39,824 bases of DNA from JASLCR01 sp964384345 (lineage in GTDB: Bacteria > Patescibacteriota > Saccharimonadia > Saccharimonadales > Saccharimonadaceae), in NCBI GenBank assembly GCA_964384345.1, contig CAYLKD010000009.1, forward strand, positions 1 to 39,824, in the 5' to 3' direction. This document shows, piece by piece, positions 6,987-15,383 of the stretch. A model generated the notes under the pieces. The model did no database searches. It was not told the DNA's origin and saw only the letters and a list, made by a program, of their open reading frames with translations. A program made the position numbers and the translations under genes. Numbering within the stretch: position 1 is the first letter of the stretch; each line of letters starts with the position of its first letter.

Positions 6987-8399
6987 TTAGTTATACTGCC
7001 AAACGATACCGTGACCGGAGTCGAGTAAAGTGATGTTGTAGCTTTGCATGAGTTCATCACGTAACTGGTCGGAACGCTCCCATTGCTTCAATTCACGGGC
7101 GCGAGTGCGTTCAACAATAGCTTGTTTTGCTTCATCAGGAATATCCGGTGTTGTTTCGAGCAAGTGCAACCCAAGAAGCGAATCGATTGACACAAGTACA
7201 TCGACAAGCAAATCGTGGTTAATCTTCGTTGGCGCGACTGAAGTTAGCGTTGAAAATAGCTCATCAATCGCGGATAAGGCTCGTGGCGTATTGAGATTAT
7301 TGTTCAATGCTTCTTTCATTACCCCTAGGACGGCGAGTGAAGGTATATCAGCATCTTCGCTGTCACCACCATGTGTTTGGTGTCTTAGTGCGGCGACGTT
7401 GCGCCAATTGTCGAGTCGGTGCTGTGCTGCCTCCATAATTTCCCAACTGAAATTGCCTTCAGTTGCGTAATGCTTAGATAAGACGAGTACTTTAAAAGCA
7501 TCCATCGTGTAGCCACGTTCGAGAATGTCTTGCAGTGATACGATATTGCCAAGACTTTTACTAATCTTTCGGCCGTCGATCTTTATGTGATTGTTATGGA
7601 TCCATATATTTGCAAATGGTTGATTAGTTAAGCTTTCAGTTTGAGCAATTTCATTGGTGTGATGGACCGGGATGTGATCTATGCCTCCGGCGTGAATATC
7701 AATGCGATCGCCAAGAGTTTGGCGGGCTATGGTTGAGCATTCGAGGTGCCAACCTGGAAAGCCCATACCCCACGGACTATCCCATTGCATATCTCGTGTT
7801 TGGTTTGTTGGACTACACTTCCAAATGGCAAAGTCAGTAATGTGTTTTTTCCCAGCGACTGCAACGCGTTTGCCTGCCTCAAGCCCCGCAACATCGAGTC
7901 GGGCTAACTTACCATAATCAGATAATTTTGCCGTATCAAAATACAACCCTTCGTCAGGAATACTATATGTAAAACCTTTTTGCTCTAGCTGCTCGGCAAA
8001 TGCGATCTGCTCATGGATCAAGCTAGTTGCACTGACAAGATGGGTAGGACGTAAAAGATCAAGTAATTCGTATGCTTCATGAGAGGCAATGATGGTATAT
8101 TTTTTTGCCACGTCCCAGGCAGTGATGCCTTCCCGCGTAGCTCCTTTTTGCATCTTGTCTTCACCGTTATCATCATCACTTGTTAAGTGCCCCACATCAG
8201 TAATATTTTGGGTACGAATAACATCATATCCATCAGCAATAAGCGTGCGCTGCAAAACATCCCAATAAATATAGCCAAGCCAGTTACCAATATGTGGCTG
8301 GCTGTAAACGGTTAAACCACACGTATAGAATAAAACAGTTCTGGCTGATATTGGCGTGAGAAGTTCAACTTCTCCTGTCATCGTATTATGTAACTTCAT
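6987..8399 (-). CDS. cysS: Cysteinyl-tRNA synthetase
   Basis: A 470-aa class I synthetase that charges tRNA-Cys. The first catalytic signature is PHIGNW (residues 35-40) and the second is KISKSLGN. The zinc ligands are present: Cys27 (FYTCGLTVY), the Cys in HLECSTIA and the His/Glu set in DHIPVHHTNEIAQTE. The C terminus has the helical domain with an ERTRARELKQWERSDQLRDEL motif. Length is normal (about 460). The ATG at 8399 lies within the end of the upstream DHH gene (14-base overlap), so it is the last gene of the dnaX operon by translational coupling. Confidence 0.98.
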   Translation of the reverse strand: MKLHNTMTGEVELLTPISARTVLFYTCGLTVYSQPHIGNWLGYIYWDVLQRTLIADGYDVIRTQNITDVGHLTSDDDNGEDKMQKGATREGITAWDVAKKYTIIASHEAYELLDLLRPTHLVSATSLIHEQIAFAEQLEQKGFTYSIPDEGLYFDTAKLSDYGKLARLDVAGLEAGKRVAVAGKKHITDFAIWKCSPTNQTRDMQWDSPWGMGFPGWHLECSTIARQTLGDRIDIHAGGIDHIPVHHTNEIAQTESLTNQPFANIWIHNNHIKIDGRKISKSLGNIVSLQDILERGYTMDAFKVLVLSKHYATEGNFSWEIMEAAQHRLDNWRNVAALRHQTHGGDSEDADIPSLAVLGVMKEALNNNLNTPRALSAIDELFSTLTSVAPTKINHDLLVDVLVSIDSLLGLHLLETTPDIPDEAKQAIVERTRARELKQWERSDQLRDELMQSYNITLLDSGHGIVWQYN

Positions 8400-9375
8400 A
8401 ATGAGCTTTCAGCGCTTTATCAGTTGCAGCAAGGAGCTCCCTGCATGTCGCTTCATAATCTTCGTAAATCCGAAAGCCAGCGGCATATGGATGGCCACCG
8501 CCACCAAAATAGCCTGCTACCGTTTCTGATATTGGCGAGTTTGATCGTAGTCGTGCGGTTAATTTACCATCTGGATACGTCTTGATAACACACGATAACT
8601 CGACATTTTCCACGAGTCGTAATTCGTCTCCTATCAATGCGCCAGGGTTGTATTTATCGGAATACAGCTCAATTTCTTCGAAGGGTACGTGTACGATAGC
8701 AAGTTTACCCTCAAGATAATATTCGATACGATTAATGAGTTCACCTTTATAGCGTAATATTTCAGGCGATTTTTTCATAAATTCACGTCGTGCTTCTTCG
8801 ATCTGAGAAACTTTTGCTCCAAGATCAGTAAGCTCCGCAGCAATTCGATAACTTTCGGCGGTAACCGTTTGTACAGTAAGTCCAAGACTATCCGAAAGCT
8901 GGGCTTCGAGCATATGACGAGCAGCCATAGGATTAATTTCCCACTGCGCATGTTTTACTAAATGAAATAACACTTCACTCGTGGAAATCGCGATTTCATG
9001 AACATTTGTATGAGTAAAACTGAGCGTACCTTCTGTCGTATGATGGTCAAAGACGAGTATAGGATGAGTGTCAAAGTAGTGTCTCACGCCGCGCGTCTCG
9101 AGGACTTTTGAGAGTAAAATATCTGCAGATGTATCGACGATTATTGCTAAATCAGCCGTGGTATCAAATGTTGTTATGACACGATCCCATCCGCTGATGT
9201 AGCGTAGGTATTTTGGCGTTTCGACTGGACAGTATAATAGCACGTCTTTGCCTCGATCACCAAGCAGCTCTTCGATGGCTAACGCGCTACCAAGTGAGTC
9301 GCCGTCTGGATTCTCAGCTTGGATAACTATGATCTTTTTTGCTGCATCGATGAGTGTAATAGCGGAATCAAACAT
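8386..9375 (-). CDS. DHH-family phosphoesterase (NrnA-like oligoribonuclease/pAp phosphatase)
   Basis: A 329-aa protein. The DHH domain has NPDGDSLGSALAI (metal ligands), IIVDTSA and FDHHTTEG near residue 110. The C-terminal DHHA1 domain ends in GGGGHPYAAGF. This is the NrnA-type layout: degradation of 2-5 nt RNAs or dephosphorylation of pAp. It is too short for RecJ. It sits between recR and cysS in a long minus-strand series. A TACACT box eight bases before ATG 9375 could give it a second, leaderless promoter. Confidence 0.9.
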   Translation of the reverse strand: MFDSAITLIDAAKKIIVIQAENPDGDSLGSALAIEELLGDRGKDVLLYCPVETPKYLRYISGWDRVITTFDTTADLAIIVDTSADILLSKVLETRGVRHYFDTHPILVFDHHTTEGTLSFTHTNVHEIAISTSEVLFHLVKHAQWEINPMAARHMLEAQLSDSLGLTVQTVTAESYRIAAELTDLGAKVSQIEEARREFMKKSPEILRYKGELINRIEYYLEGKLAIVHVPFEEIELYSDKYNPGALIGDELRLVENVELSCVIKTYPDGKLTARLRSNSPISETVAGYFGGGGHPYAAGFRIYEDYEATCRELLAATDKALKAHYEVT

Positions 9376-9383
9376 TATATATC

Positions 9384-9389
9384 AGTGTA
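9384..9389 (-). promoter_or_regulatory. -10 box of the DHH phosphoesterase gene
   Basis: TACACT, 8 bases before ATG 9375 on the minus strand, with no Shine-Dalgarno. Confidence 0.4.
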
Positions 9390-9394
9390 GCAGA

Positions 9395-10015
9395 TTAGAG
9401 CGTGCGTCGCCCTTCAAGTGCATGGCCAAGCGTGATTTGATCAGCATATTCTAGATCGACACCGACCGGTAATCCTCTTGCTAATCGGCTCATAGCGACG
9501 GAAACACCATTTTCTTCGATATATTTTTGCAAAAATAAGGCAGTAGACTCACCTTCGACAGACGCGTTCGTTGCGATAATTAGCTCAGTAACGCTGTCAC
9601 GTTTGATGCGTTCAATTAATTCAGGAATACGTAGCTGTTCTGGTCCTATGCCATCAATTGGCGAAATTGCGCCACCGAGCACATGATACGTGCCGTTAAA
9701 CTGTGCTGTTCGCTCAAGTGCAACAATGTCGAGTGGTTCTTCGACTACCGCAATAATTGTCTTGTCACGGTCAGGATCGCTATAGAGCGTCGATACGTCC
9801 TCATCAGCATCGATCAGCGCATACGTTACGGGACAATACTTTACACCGCTATGCAATGCACTGATGGCGCTTGCCAAGTTGTCGGTGTTACTCTGCGATG
9901 CACGGAGCAAATAATACGCGTAACGCTCGGCAGTTCGAGCTCCGACACCTGGCAACTGACCAAGCTCTTGAATGAGGTCGGTCAGTGCTTTTGGTAAGAT
10001 TGATGGTTGTGCCAC
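9395..10015 (-). CDS. recR: Recombination mediator RecR with degenerate zinc finger
   Basis: A 206-aa protein starting with GTG 10015. The helix-hairpin-helix (LGQLPGVGARTAERYAYYLL) and the C-terminal Toprim fold (AVVEEPLDIVALE, GAISPIDGIGPEQL, TNASVEGESTALFL) are intact. RecR loads RecA at gaps together with RecO/RecF. The usual C-x2-C...C-x2-C finger appears as C61, T64, S75 and Y78, so three of four ligands are gone although the surrounding SDPDRD remains. It follows ebfC by 22 bases, the common dnaX-ebfC-recR order. Confidence 0.95.
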   Translation of the reverse strand: MAQPSILPKALTDLIQELGQLPGVGARTAERYAYYLLRASQSNTDNLASAISALHSGVKYCPVTYALIDADEDVSTLYSDPDRDKTIIAVVEEPLDIVALERTAQFNGTYHVLGGAISPIDGIGPEQLRIPELIERIKRDSVTELIIATNASVEGESTALFLQKYIEENGVSVAMSRLARGLPVGVDLEYADQITLGHALEGRRTL

Positions 10016-10037
10016 GTAAAAAGATGAATCCCTGTGA

Positions 10038-10328
10038 CTACATGCCAGGTAGGCTTAGGCCACCCATAAGTGGCTTCATGGTATCTGCAGCAATTTCCTG
10101 TGCTTTTGCGAGGCCATCACGTACCGCAATCTCAACCCAATGTTCGAGCTCTTCAATGTCTGCAAGATCCACCATATCAGGATTAATTTTAACGCTGTCG
10201 ATTTTCAGTTCGCCAGTGACGCGGACAATTACTGCACCATCTCCTGCTTCGACTTCAACAATTTGTTTCTTCAATGTTTTTTGCGCTTTACGAAGTTCAT
10301 TCAGCATTTTCATCTGATCAAGTGCCAT
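10038..10328 (-). CDS. ebfC: YbaB/EbfC-family nucleoid-associated protein
   Basis: A 96-aa protein. It has an N-terminal helix (MKMLNELRKAQKTLKKQIVEV) followed by the sheet segment GAVIVRVTGELKIDSVKI and a C-terminal helix, matching YbaB. These dimeric proteins bind DNA without strong sequence specificity, with palindromic preference in Borrelia. A strong AGGAGG lies upstream of ATG 10328. Adjacency to recR, and to dnaX two genes further up, is the family's classical context and supports the call. Confidence 0.93.
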   Translation of the reverse strand: MALDQMKMLNELRKAQKTLKKQIVEVEAGDGAVIVRVTGELKIDSVKINPDMVDLADIEELEHWVEIAVRDGLAKAQEIAADTMKPLMGGLSLPGM

Positions 10329-10360
10329 AGTTCCTCCTAGGTTGTTTATACTAGTATACG

Positions 10361-11842
10361 TTATTTTACAATGTTTTTATAGACATAGAAACGACCCGCA
10401 TCACTCACTGTATCAGATACAACAATGCGATCAAGCTTGCTGACATACGCAGGATAGACTTGATCAGAAATATAAACAATATTATTATTTACAACCGTTT
10501 TTTGCGGCATCTCATTCGTCACGGCAACATTGGTAATATTGCGAGATTTGAGATAGTACGCATAAAACGAACGTACCGATGGATCAAGATGTAATGTGAC
10601 TACAGAGTTTTTATTCATAGCTAGCGTGCTATCGAGTAACGGTAAGTCACGAGTGAAAGTGGCCGCCGCATCAGAACTATAGTGGTACCCGTATACAAAC
10701 CGCGTAATATTTGACGCAGATAGAACGGCTATTAACACAGTAAGCGGAATAAGTCCGGCTATGCGTGCATATGGGTTGAGCGGAAACATTCTGTACCAAT
10801 AGCGAAACAAGTAATCAAAGGCGAACGCGACGAGTAGCATAATTGGTACGAACGTAAGAGTCGATGACATTGAGAACAAAAACAGAGCTGGCAAAAGTAG
10901 TATTAGCCACGTCGTAATTATGTAACTTTTAACAGTGTATTTTGCGCTAAATAATCTATATAGCCCCAGAAAAACAAGCAGCATGATACCAAGGCCGTAC
11001 GCCGGAGCTATGATTTCACTATTAGTAGAATCGACAAAGCCAATATATTGCGCAAGGATATTCTGTAAATGATTGAGAGACGGCGTCACGATTAAGTTGT
11101 TGGCACTAATAAAACTTTGAATGACTTCACTTGATTTTGCTATAGCAAGTCCGAGCGGTGTAAACACTACAGCAAATAATAATACCCCAACTAAGAGTGC
11201 CCATTTTTCCACTCGAAAAATAATGAAACGTGAGTGTGGATGCACCAGACCAATTACAGTTAATGCAATGATAAAATACCAAGATAACGGCGTGTACATA
11301 GCGATTGCAGCGACGACTGCTGTGATAATGAACCACATTGATCGGAACCGAGATGATTGTGTCAGCATCGATGCACACAGTAATACACTGATGCTAAGGA
11401 ATATATATGTTATACGGGGTGTCCCAAGTTGGGCAAGAAGTAAAAATTGTCCGCAGGCTGTAGCGACTAATGATGTGATCAATGCGACATTCCGTTTGAA
11501 CCACATACAGAGCACTTGGTACAGCGCTAGTATTGACGCGAAGCCTAAAAGCAAAGAAGGTAATTTAATCGACAGAGTCGAAACGCCAAATAGTTCCGTT
11601 GAGCTGCGCTGCAAAAGATGGTACGGCAAGTTTGCCATTTGCTCCGGGTATTTACCTAAAACGGTTCCCCATTGAATTGCCGACGCATTAACAACAGATT
11701 GTTGTTCGGATAGACTCAATCCTCCCGGTACATATAGCCCAGCTATGCCAAGTAGTAATAACAATATTACTATAAGAATAATGAAACTGACGACATGACG
11801 TTGTCGATAAAAGCTTAGATGAGTTATTTTAAGCCTAGACAT
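10361..11842 (-). CDS. Polytopic membrane protein resembling GT-C glycosyltransferases (ArnT/PMT type)
   Basis: A 493-aa protein with roughly 10-12 hydrophobic segments, beginning with SFIILIVILLLLLGIAGLYV, and a short soluble C-terminal domain of about 100 residues. Layout and length fit GT-C lipid-linked sugar transferases. The first extracytoplasmic loop, where the catalytic Asp (DE motif) normally sits, reads PGGLSLSEQQSVVNA and has no Asp, only a Glu. It may therefore be a divergent or non-catalytic relative. The gene is inserted in the dnaX-dnaB / ebfC-recR series, 24 bases after dnaB. TATACT abuts the ATG, too close to serve as its -10. Confidence 0.6.
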   Translation of the reverse strand: MSRLKITHLSFYRQRHVVSFIILIVILLLLLGIAGLYVPGGLSLSEQQSVVNASAIQWGTVLGKYPEQMANLPYHLLQRSSTELFGVSTLSIKLPSLLLGFASILALYQVLCMWFKRNVALITSLVATACGQFLLLAQLGTPRITYIFLSISVLLCASMLTQSSRFRSMWFIITAVVAAIAMYTPLSWYFIIALTVIGLVHPHSRFIIFRVEKWALLVGVLLFAVVFTPLGLAIAKSSEVIQSFISANNLIVTPSLNHLQNILAQYIGFVDSTNSEIIAPAYGLGIMLLVFLGLYRLFSAKYTVKSYIITTWLILLLPALFLFSMSSTLTFVPIMLLVAFAFDYLFRYWYRMFPLNPYARIAGLIPLTVLIAVLSASNITRFVYGYHYSSDAAATFTRDLPLLDSTLAMNKNSVVTLHLDPSVRSFYAYYLKSRNITNVAVTNEMPQKTVVNNNIVYISDQVYPAYVSKLDRIVVSDTVSDAGRFYVYKNIVK

Positions 11843-11866
11843 AGTATACGAATAAGTATATCACGG

Positions 11867-13222
11867 CTATGCTGCGTCGTGACGCTTGTCGAGCGACATA
11901 AAGCGCAGTCGTTCTGGGTGGAAATATAACTGTACTTTGCCGGTCGGACCATTTCGATGTTTTGCAATGATGAGGTCGGTAATATTCTCAAATTCGGGAT
12001 TGTCTGGCTCATAGTACCCAGGTCGGTAAATAAACGAAACGATATCAGCATCTTGCTCGATACTTCCTGATTCACGCAGGTCAGAAAGCTGTGGAATTTG
12101 CGGACTACGGCTTTCAACTGAACGACTAAGCTGACTCAGCGCAATGACTGGTACGTTTAACTCTCGGGCAATTAGCTTTAGGCCACGCGAGATTTCTGAG
12201 ACTTCTTGAACGCGGTTACCTTCGGTCCGTCCACTTCCCTGCATTAGCTGCAGGTAGTCAACGATAATGAGTCCCAGGGTATTTTCGTGATTGACTCGTC
12301 GTGCTTTTGTGCGCATTTCTAGCACCGACAATCCAGGTTGATCATCGATAAATATGGGGGCTTCAGCCATATCACCCATAGCCTCAGACAGTTTTGAAAA
12401 ATCATCATCAGACAGATTTCCGGTGCGAATATTCCATGCGTCAACTCCTGATGCATCTGCCAACATGCGATCCACCAACTGCTCCTTGCTCATCTCAAGG
12501 CTGAAAAACAGTACTGGCTGCTTTGCAATGGTGGCTACGTTATATGCAAGGTTAGTGACAAACGTTGTCTTTCCCATCGCCGGCCTTGCTGCGAGAATTA
12601 CAAGGTCCGAACGCTGCAGTCCTGCAGTCATATTGTCAAGATCACGATATCCTGTGCGAATGCCTCGTAGTTGACCTTTGTTTTTGTGCAACTCTTCAAG
12701 GCGGTCAAAACTTTCGGTCAGAATACTTTCTAGTTTCGTGACGTCCTGTTTTAATGATTGATCAGATACAGAAAATAGTTCAGCTTCTGCCTTTTCAAGC
12801 AGTTCCTGCGTCGTAGTGTCTTCGTCATACCCTAGCTCAGAGATATCTCCACTAGCTTTAATTAACCGCCGACGTACTGCTTTTTGCGCAACTAACTCTG
12901 CATATGCACCAGCATGAGCCGACGTCGGAACATAGGTCGTTAACTCCGTTAAATAAGAAGAGCCACCAATTGTTTCCAAATCTTTTTTGCGCTTCAACTC
13001 GTCGGTGAGCGTCAACAAGTCGACCGGTCGATGTTTCTCGTAGAGTCGCATCATGGCCGTATAGATTATGCCGTGGCGTTTGTCGTAAAAATCCTGCGAA
13101 GTGACATGTTCTGTAATATCCGCCAGCGTTTCATCATCAATCAAAACAGCGCCGAGTAAACTTTTCTCGGCATCCAGACTCTGAGGCGGAACTTTCCCCG
13201 CTGCAACTTGTTTATCTGCCAT
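11867..13222 (-). CDS. dnaB: Replicative DNA helicase DnaB
   Basis: A 451-aa protein. The N-terminal DnaB domain (PPQSLDAEKSLLGAVLID) is followed by a linker and the RecA-like C-terminal domain, with Walker A ARPAMGKTTF, FFSLEMSKEQLVDRM (H1a), Walker B LIIVDYLQLM, H3 ALSQLSRSVE and DLRESGSIEQDAD with the arginine finger. It unwinds the fork as a hexamer. Length is normal and no intein is present. The start is 3 bases after the dnaX stop, so both are in one transcript, an unusual but functionally coherent pairing. Confidence 0.98.
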   Translation of the reverse strand: MADKQVAAGKVPPQSLDAEKSLLGAVLIDDETLADITEHVTSQDFYDKRHGIIYTAMMRLYEKHRPVDLLTLTDELKRKKDLETIGGSSYLTELTTYVPTSAHAGAYAELVAQKAVRRRLIKASGDISELGYDEDTTTQELLEKAEAELFSVSDQSLKQDVTKLESILTESFDRLEELHKNKGQLRGIRTGYRDLDNMTAGLQRSDLVILAARPAMGKTTFVTNLAYNVATIAKQPVLFFSLEMSKEQLVDRMLADASGVDAWNIRTGNLSDDDFSKLSEAMGDMAEAPIFIDDQPGLSVLEMRTKARRVNHENTLGLIIVDYLQLMQGSGRTEGNRVQEVSEISRGLKLIARELNVPVIALSQLSRSVESRSPQIPQLSDLRESGSIEQDADIVSFIYRPGYYEPDNPEFENITDLIIAKHRNGPTGKVQLYFHPERLRFMSLDKRHDAA

Positions 13223-13225
13223 ATC

Positions 13226-14647
13226 TTATACGACGCTTGAGACGTCTACCTCTTCTCCTCCACCCATCATAGCAGCTACGTGCGCCAGCTGACTATTATC
13301 AAGCTCCTTCGAGCCTGGGATAATCTCGATTTCAAACTCGGTATCAAAATGATTTTTGAGTATTGTATGCATTGACTGAGACATCCGCGTGGTTTCAAGC
13401 TTCTTTTTATAGAATTCTGTTTTTGCGTATATGACGAGTGTGTTGCCGCGCAGCTCGGCGCTACACTTGGTGGCTACTGAATGCAATCCGATACCTTCAT
13501 CTTTGGCTGCATCGATCACGAGTTGCCAATCAAATGCTTTGGCTGGACCTGTTGCAATGACTGATTTAGCCATCGTTTGGGCTGCAGAACTAACAATGTC
13601 GTCAATTGGTTTTTCTTCTATGGCTTTTTGTTCCAGGGCTACGATAGCTGCAACGGATTTTTTTGCGGCTACGGTCGGCTTCGGAGCTGGTGTTTCATTT
13701 TGCTGGGTACTTTTTGTCACCGCAACAAGCAGTGCGGCATCAGGTAAGCTGGACTGTCGCACAGCCATAAGACCGTTTACAGTATCAAGCGCGCCTGCAT
13801 ACTTTTGCGGTTCGGCCACGATGCGAGCAATAAGCTGGCTCGCAACGATTGACGGCTGTATGCCCTGGTTTGTAGAGTTACGCAGTAGCGACACAAGCAT
13901 ATCAAAATCTTTTGCGAGCATAGCCTGCAGCAGTTGTTCGATCTGATCCGACGGAGCCAGTCCGAGACTATCCGTGATGGTAGCAACTGTAATAGCGTTG
14001 CCGTTCTCAACAGTATTCGCGAGCTGATCAAGTAAACTAACGCTGTCTCTATAACTGCCATCGCTATGCTCTGCGATAAGTTCAAGAGCGTCACTATCAA
14101 TTAGTAGAGACTCTTTTTTTGCAATCACTGCCAGATTCTTAACAATATTTTCGGTGCTCGCCCTGCGAAAACTATGTCGTTGGGTACGACTAATGATCGT
14201 CATCGGGAGCTTGTCAGCATCTGTTGTTGCGAGGATGAATACCACATGCGCTGGGGGTTCCTCTAGTGTCTTGAGCAGTGCGTTAAACGCAGCTTTGGAC
14301 AGCATATGAACCTCGTCGATAATGTAGACCTTTTTGCTCGCCGAAGACGGTGCGATTTGGACTTTTTCACGTAGGTCGCGGATATCATCGACACCGTTAT
14401 TTGACGCCGCATCAATTTCGATAATATCTAAGTGTGATGACTCATCAGTATACTCGAGATGATTTATTTCGTGAGCAAGAATACGTGCAATCGAGGTTTT
14501 GCCAACTCCTCTGGGTCCGGTAAAAAGGTATGCGTGAGCAACTCTGTCAGTATCAATTGCGCGACGTAACACGGTAGTGACGTGCTCTTGGCCGACAATG
14601 TCATCCAACGTCCGCGAACGGTATTTTCGATATAATGCTAGCCCCAT
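13226..14647 (-). CDS. dnaX: DNA polymerase III gamma/tau subunit DnaX lacking the zinc module
   Basis: A 473-aa clamp-loader ATPase. Walker A GPRGVGKTS (44-52), IEIDAASNNGVDDIRDLRE, Walker B YIIDEVHMLS and sensor 1 ATTDADKLP are all intact. Between the P loop and IEIDAASN the family usually carries a four-cysteine zinc finger of about 30-35 residues; here only about 20 residues without cysteine remain (57-76). The C-terminal part (about 330-473) has a poorly conserved linker and a tau-like domain. TACAAT eight bases before ATG 14647 indicates a leaderless start for the replication operon. No obvious slippery frameshift heptamer was identified by eye. Confidence 0.96.
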   Translation of the reverse strand: MGLALYRKYRSRTLDDIVGQEHVTTVLRRAIDTDRVAHAYLFTGPRGVGKTSIARILAHEINHLEYTDESSHLDIIEIDAASNNGVDDIRDLREKVQIAPSSASKKVYIIDEVHMLSKAAFNALLKTLEEPPAHVVFILATTDADKLPMTIISRTQRHSFRRASTENIVKNLAVIAKKESLLIDSDALELIAEHSDGSYRDSVSLLDQLANTVENGNAITVATITDSLGLAPSDQIEQLLQAMLAKDFDMLVSLLRNSTNQGIQPSIVASQLIARIVAEPQKYAGALDTVNGLMAVRQSSLPDAALLVAVTKSTQQNETPAPKPTVAAKKSVAAIVALEQKAIEEKPIDDIVSSAAQTMAKSVIATGPAKAFDWQLVIDAAKDEGIGLHSVATKCSAELRGNTLVIYAKTEFYKKKLETTRMSQSMHTILKNHFDTEFEIEIIPGSKELDNSQLAHVAAMMGGGEEVDVSSVV

Positions 14648-14655
14648 TTGATACT

Positions 14656-14661
14656 ATTGTA
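14656..14661 (-). promoter_or_regulatory. -10 box of dnaX operon
   Basis: TACAAT, 8 bases before ATG 14647 on the minus strand. There is no Shine-Dalgarno and no convincing -35. Confidence 0.5.
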
Positions 14662-14690
14662 CGCTAGAAATGAGTCATGTTTGTTGTGGT

Positions 14691-15269
14691 TTATATCGAG
14701 CCACCGGCTTCGATGTAATGTTCTCCACAGAGCGAATCGTAAGTTACTTTATCCTCACCATCAATTGCAAGTTGCTTACCGTCAAATACATAGTTGCCAT
14801 TAACTTTACGCGTATTAAACTCAGCTTGCTTGCCACAAAAGCACATGGTTGGGAGCTTTTCGATAGTATCGGCAATTTCAAATAAGCGTTTGCTTCCAGG
14901 CATGAATAAGTTTGTCTGAAAATCGGCTCTTAGACCGTAGCAAATAACAGAAATATTATGAATTTTTGCAAGTCTGTAAAGTTGAGAAATGTTATCGAGT
15001 GACAAAAACTGAGCCTCGTCCACTAGCACGCACGAAACGTGTTCCTTTTGTAGCACTGCGTTTTCCAGATTGGTGTCCGCGTTTGCGAGTATATCGGCTT
15101 TTCTACTGTGACCGCCACGAGCGACAATCATGTCGTCACCTTTTGTATCAATGCTTGGCTTGATAACGATGATACTGAGTCCACGTTCTTCGTAATTAAA
15201 AGCGGTTTTTATGAGTGTATCGCTTTTGCCACTGTTCATAGCACCGTATTTGAAGTGAAATTTTGACAT
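14691..15269 (-). CDS. tdk: Thymidine kinase
   Basis: A 192-aa type II thymidine kinase of the TK1 family that phosphorylates thymidine to dTMP. The P loop is GAMNSGKSDTLI (8-19). The DEAQFLS motif carries the catalytic Glu, and the lasso/zinc region is CFCGKQAEF ... LCGEHY. The CxCG spacing of the first zinc pair also occurs in other bacterial TKs, so it is not a loss. The GNYVFDG loop follows. TATAAT lies eight bases before ATG 15269 with no Shine-Dalgarno. It is downstream of, and separated by a terminator from, the gene at 15384. Confidence 0.96.
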   Translation of the reverse strand: MSKFHFKYGAMNSGKSDTLIKTAFNYEERGLSIIVIKPSIDTKGDDMIVARGGHSRKADILANADTNLENAVLQKEHVSCVLVDEAQFLSLDNISQLYRLAKIHNISVICYGLRADFQTNLFMPGSKRLFEIADTIEKLPTMCFCGKQAEFNTRKVNGNYVFDGKQLAIDGEDKVTYDSLCGEHYIEAGGSI

Positions 15270-15277
15270 TACCGTTT

Positions 15278-15283
15278 ATTATA
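15278..15283 (-). promoter_or_regulatory. -10 box of tdk
   Basis: Perfect TATAAT, 8 bases before ATG 15269 on the minus strand. It abuts the T-tail of the upstream terminator. Confidence 0.6.
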
Positions 15284-15315
15284 ACAAAACGACCGTGGCA
15301 CAAGCTACGGTCGTT
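15284..15315 (-). terminator. Terminator of the 15384-15899 gene
   Basis: A nine-pair stem (AACGACCGT / ACGGTCGTT) with a 10-base loop, followed on the minus strand by TTTTGTT. The tdk -10 box begins directly after the tail. Confidence 0.75.
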
Positions 15316-15383
15316 TACTACTTAGTCATGCTATATTTCGTGAACTCTTTGGATCTCTTACACTTTGAAGCATAAAAGAAGAG

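Noticed and set aside
11121..11675. 184-aa antisense frame inside the GT-C-like gene
   Set aside because: It is a shadow of a real membrane-protein frame, with no start signal.
13431..13946. Long antisense frame inside dnaX
   Set aside because: Composition and position mirror the dnaX reading frame; no ribosome site or family match.
14691..15269. Apparent loss of a zinc ligand in thymidine kinase (CFCG instead of CxxCG)
   Set aside because: The CxCG form, with downstream CxxH, also occurs in other bacterial thymidine kinases, so it is not evidence of degeneration.
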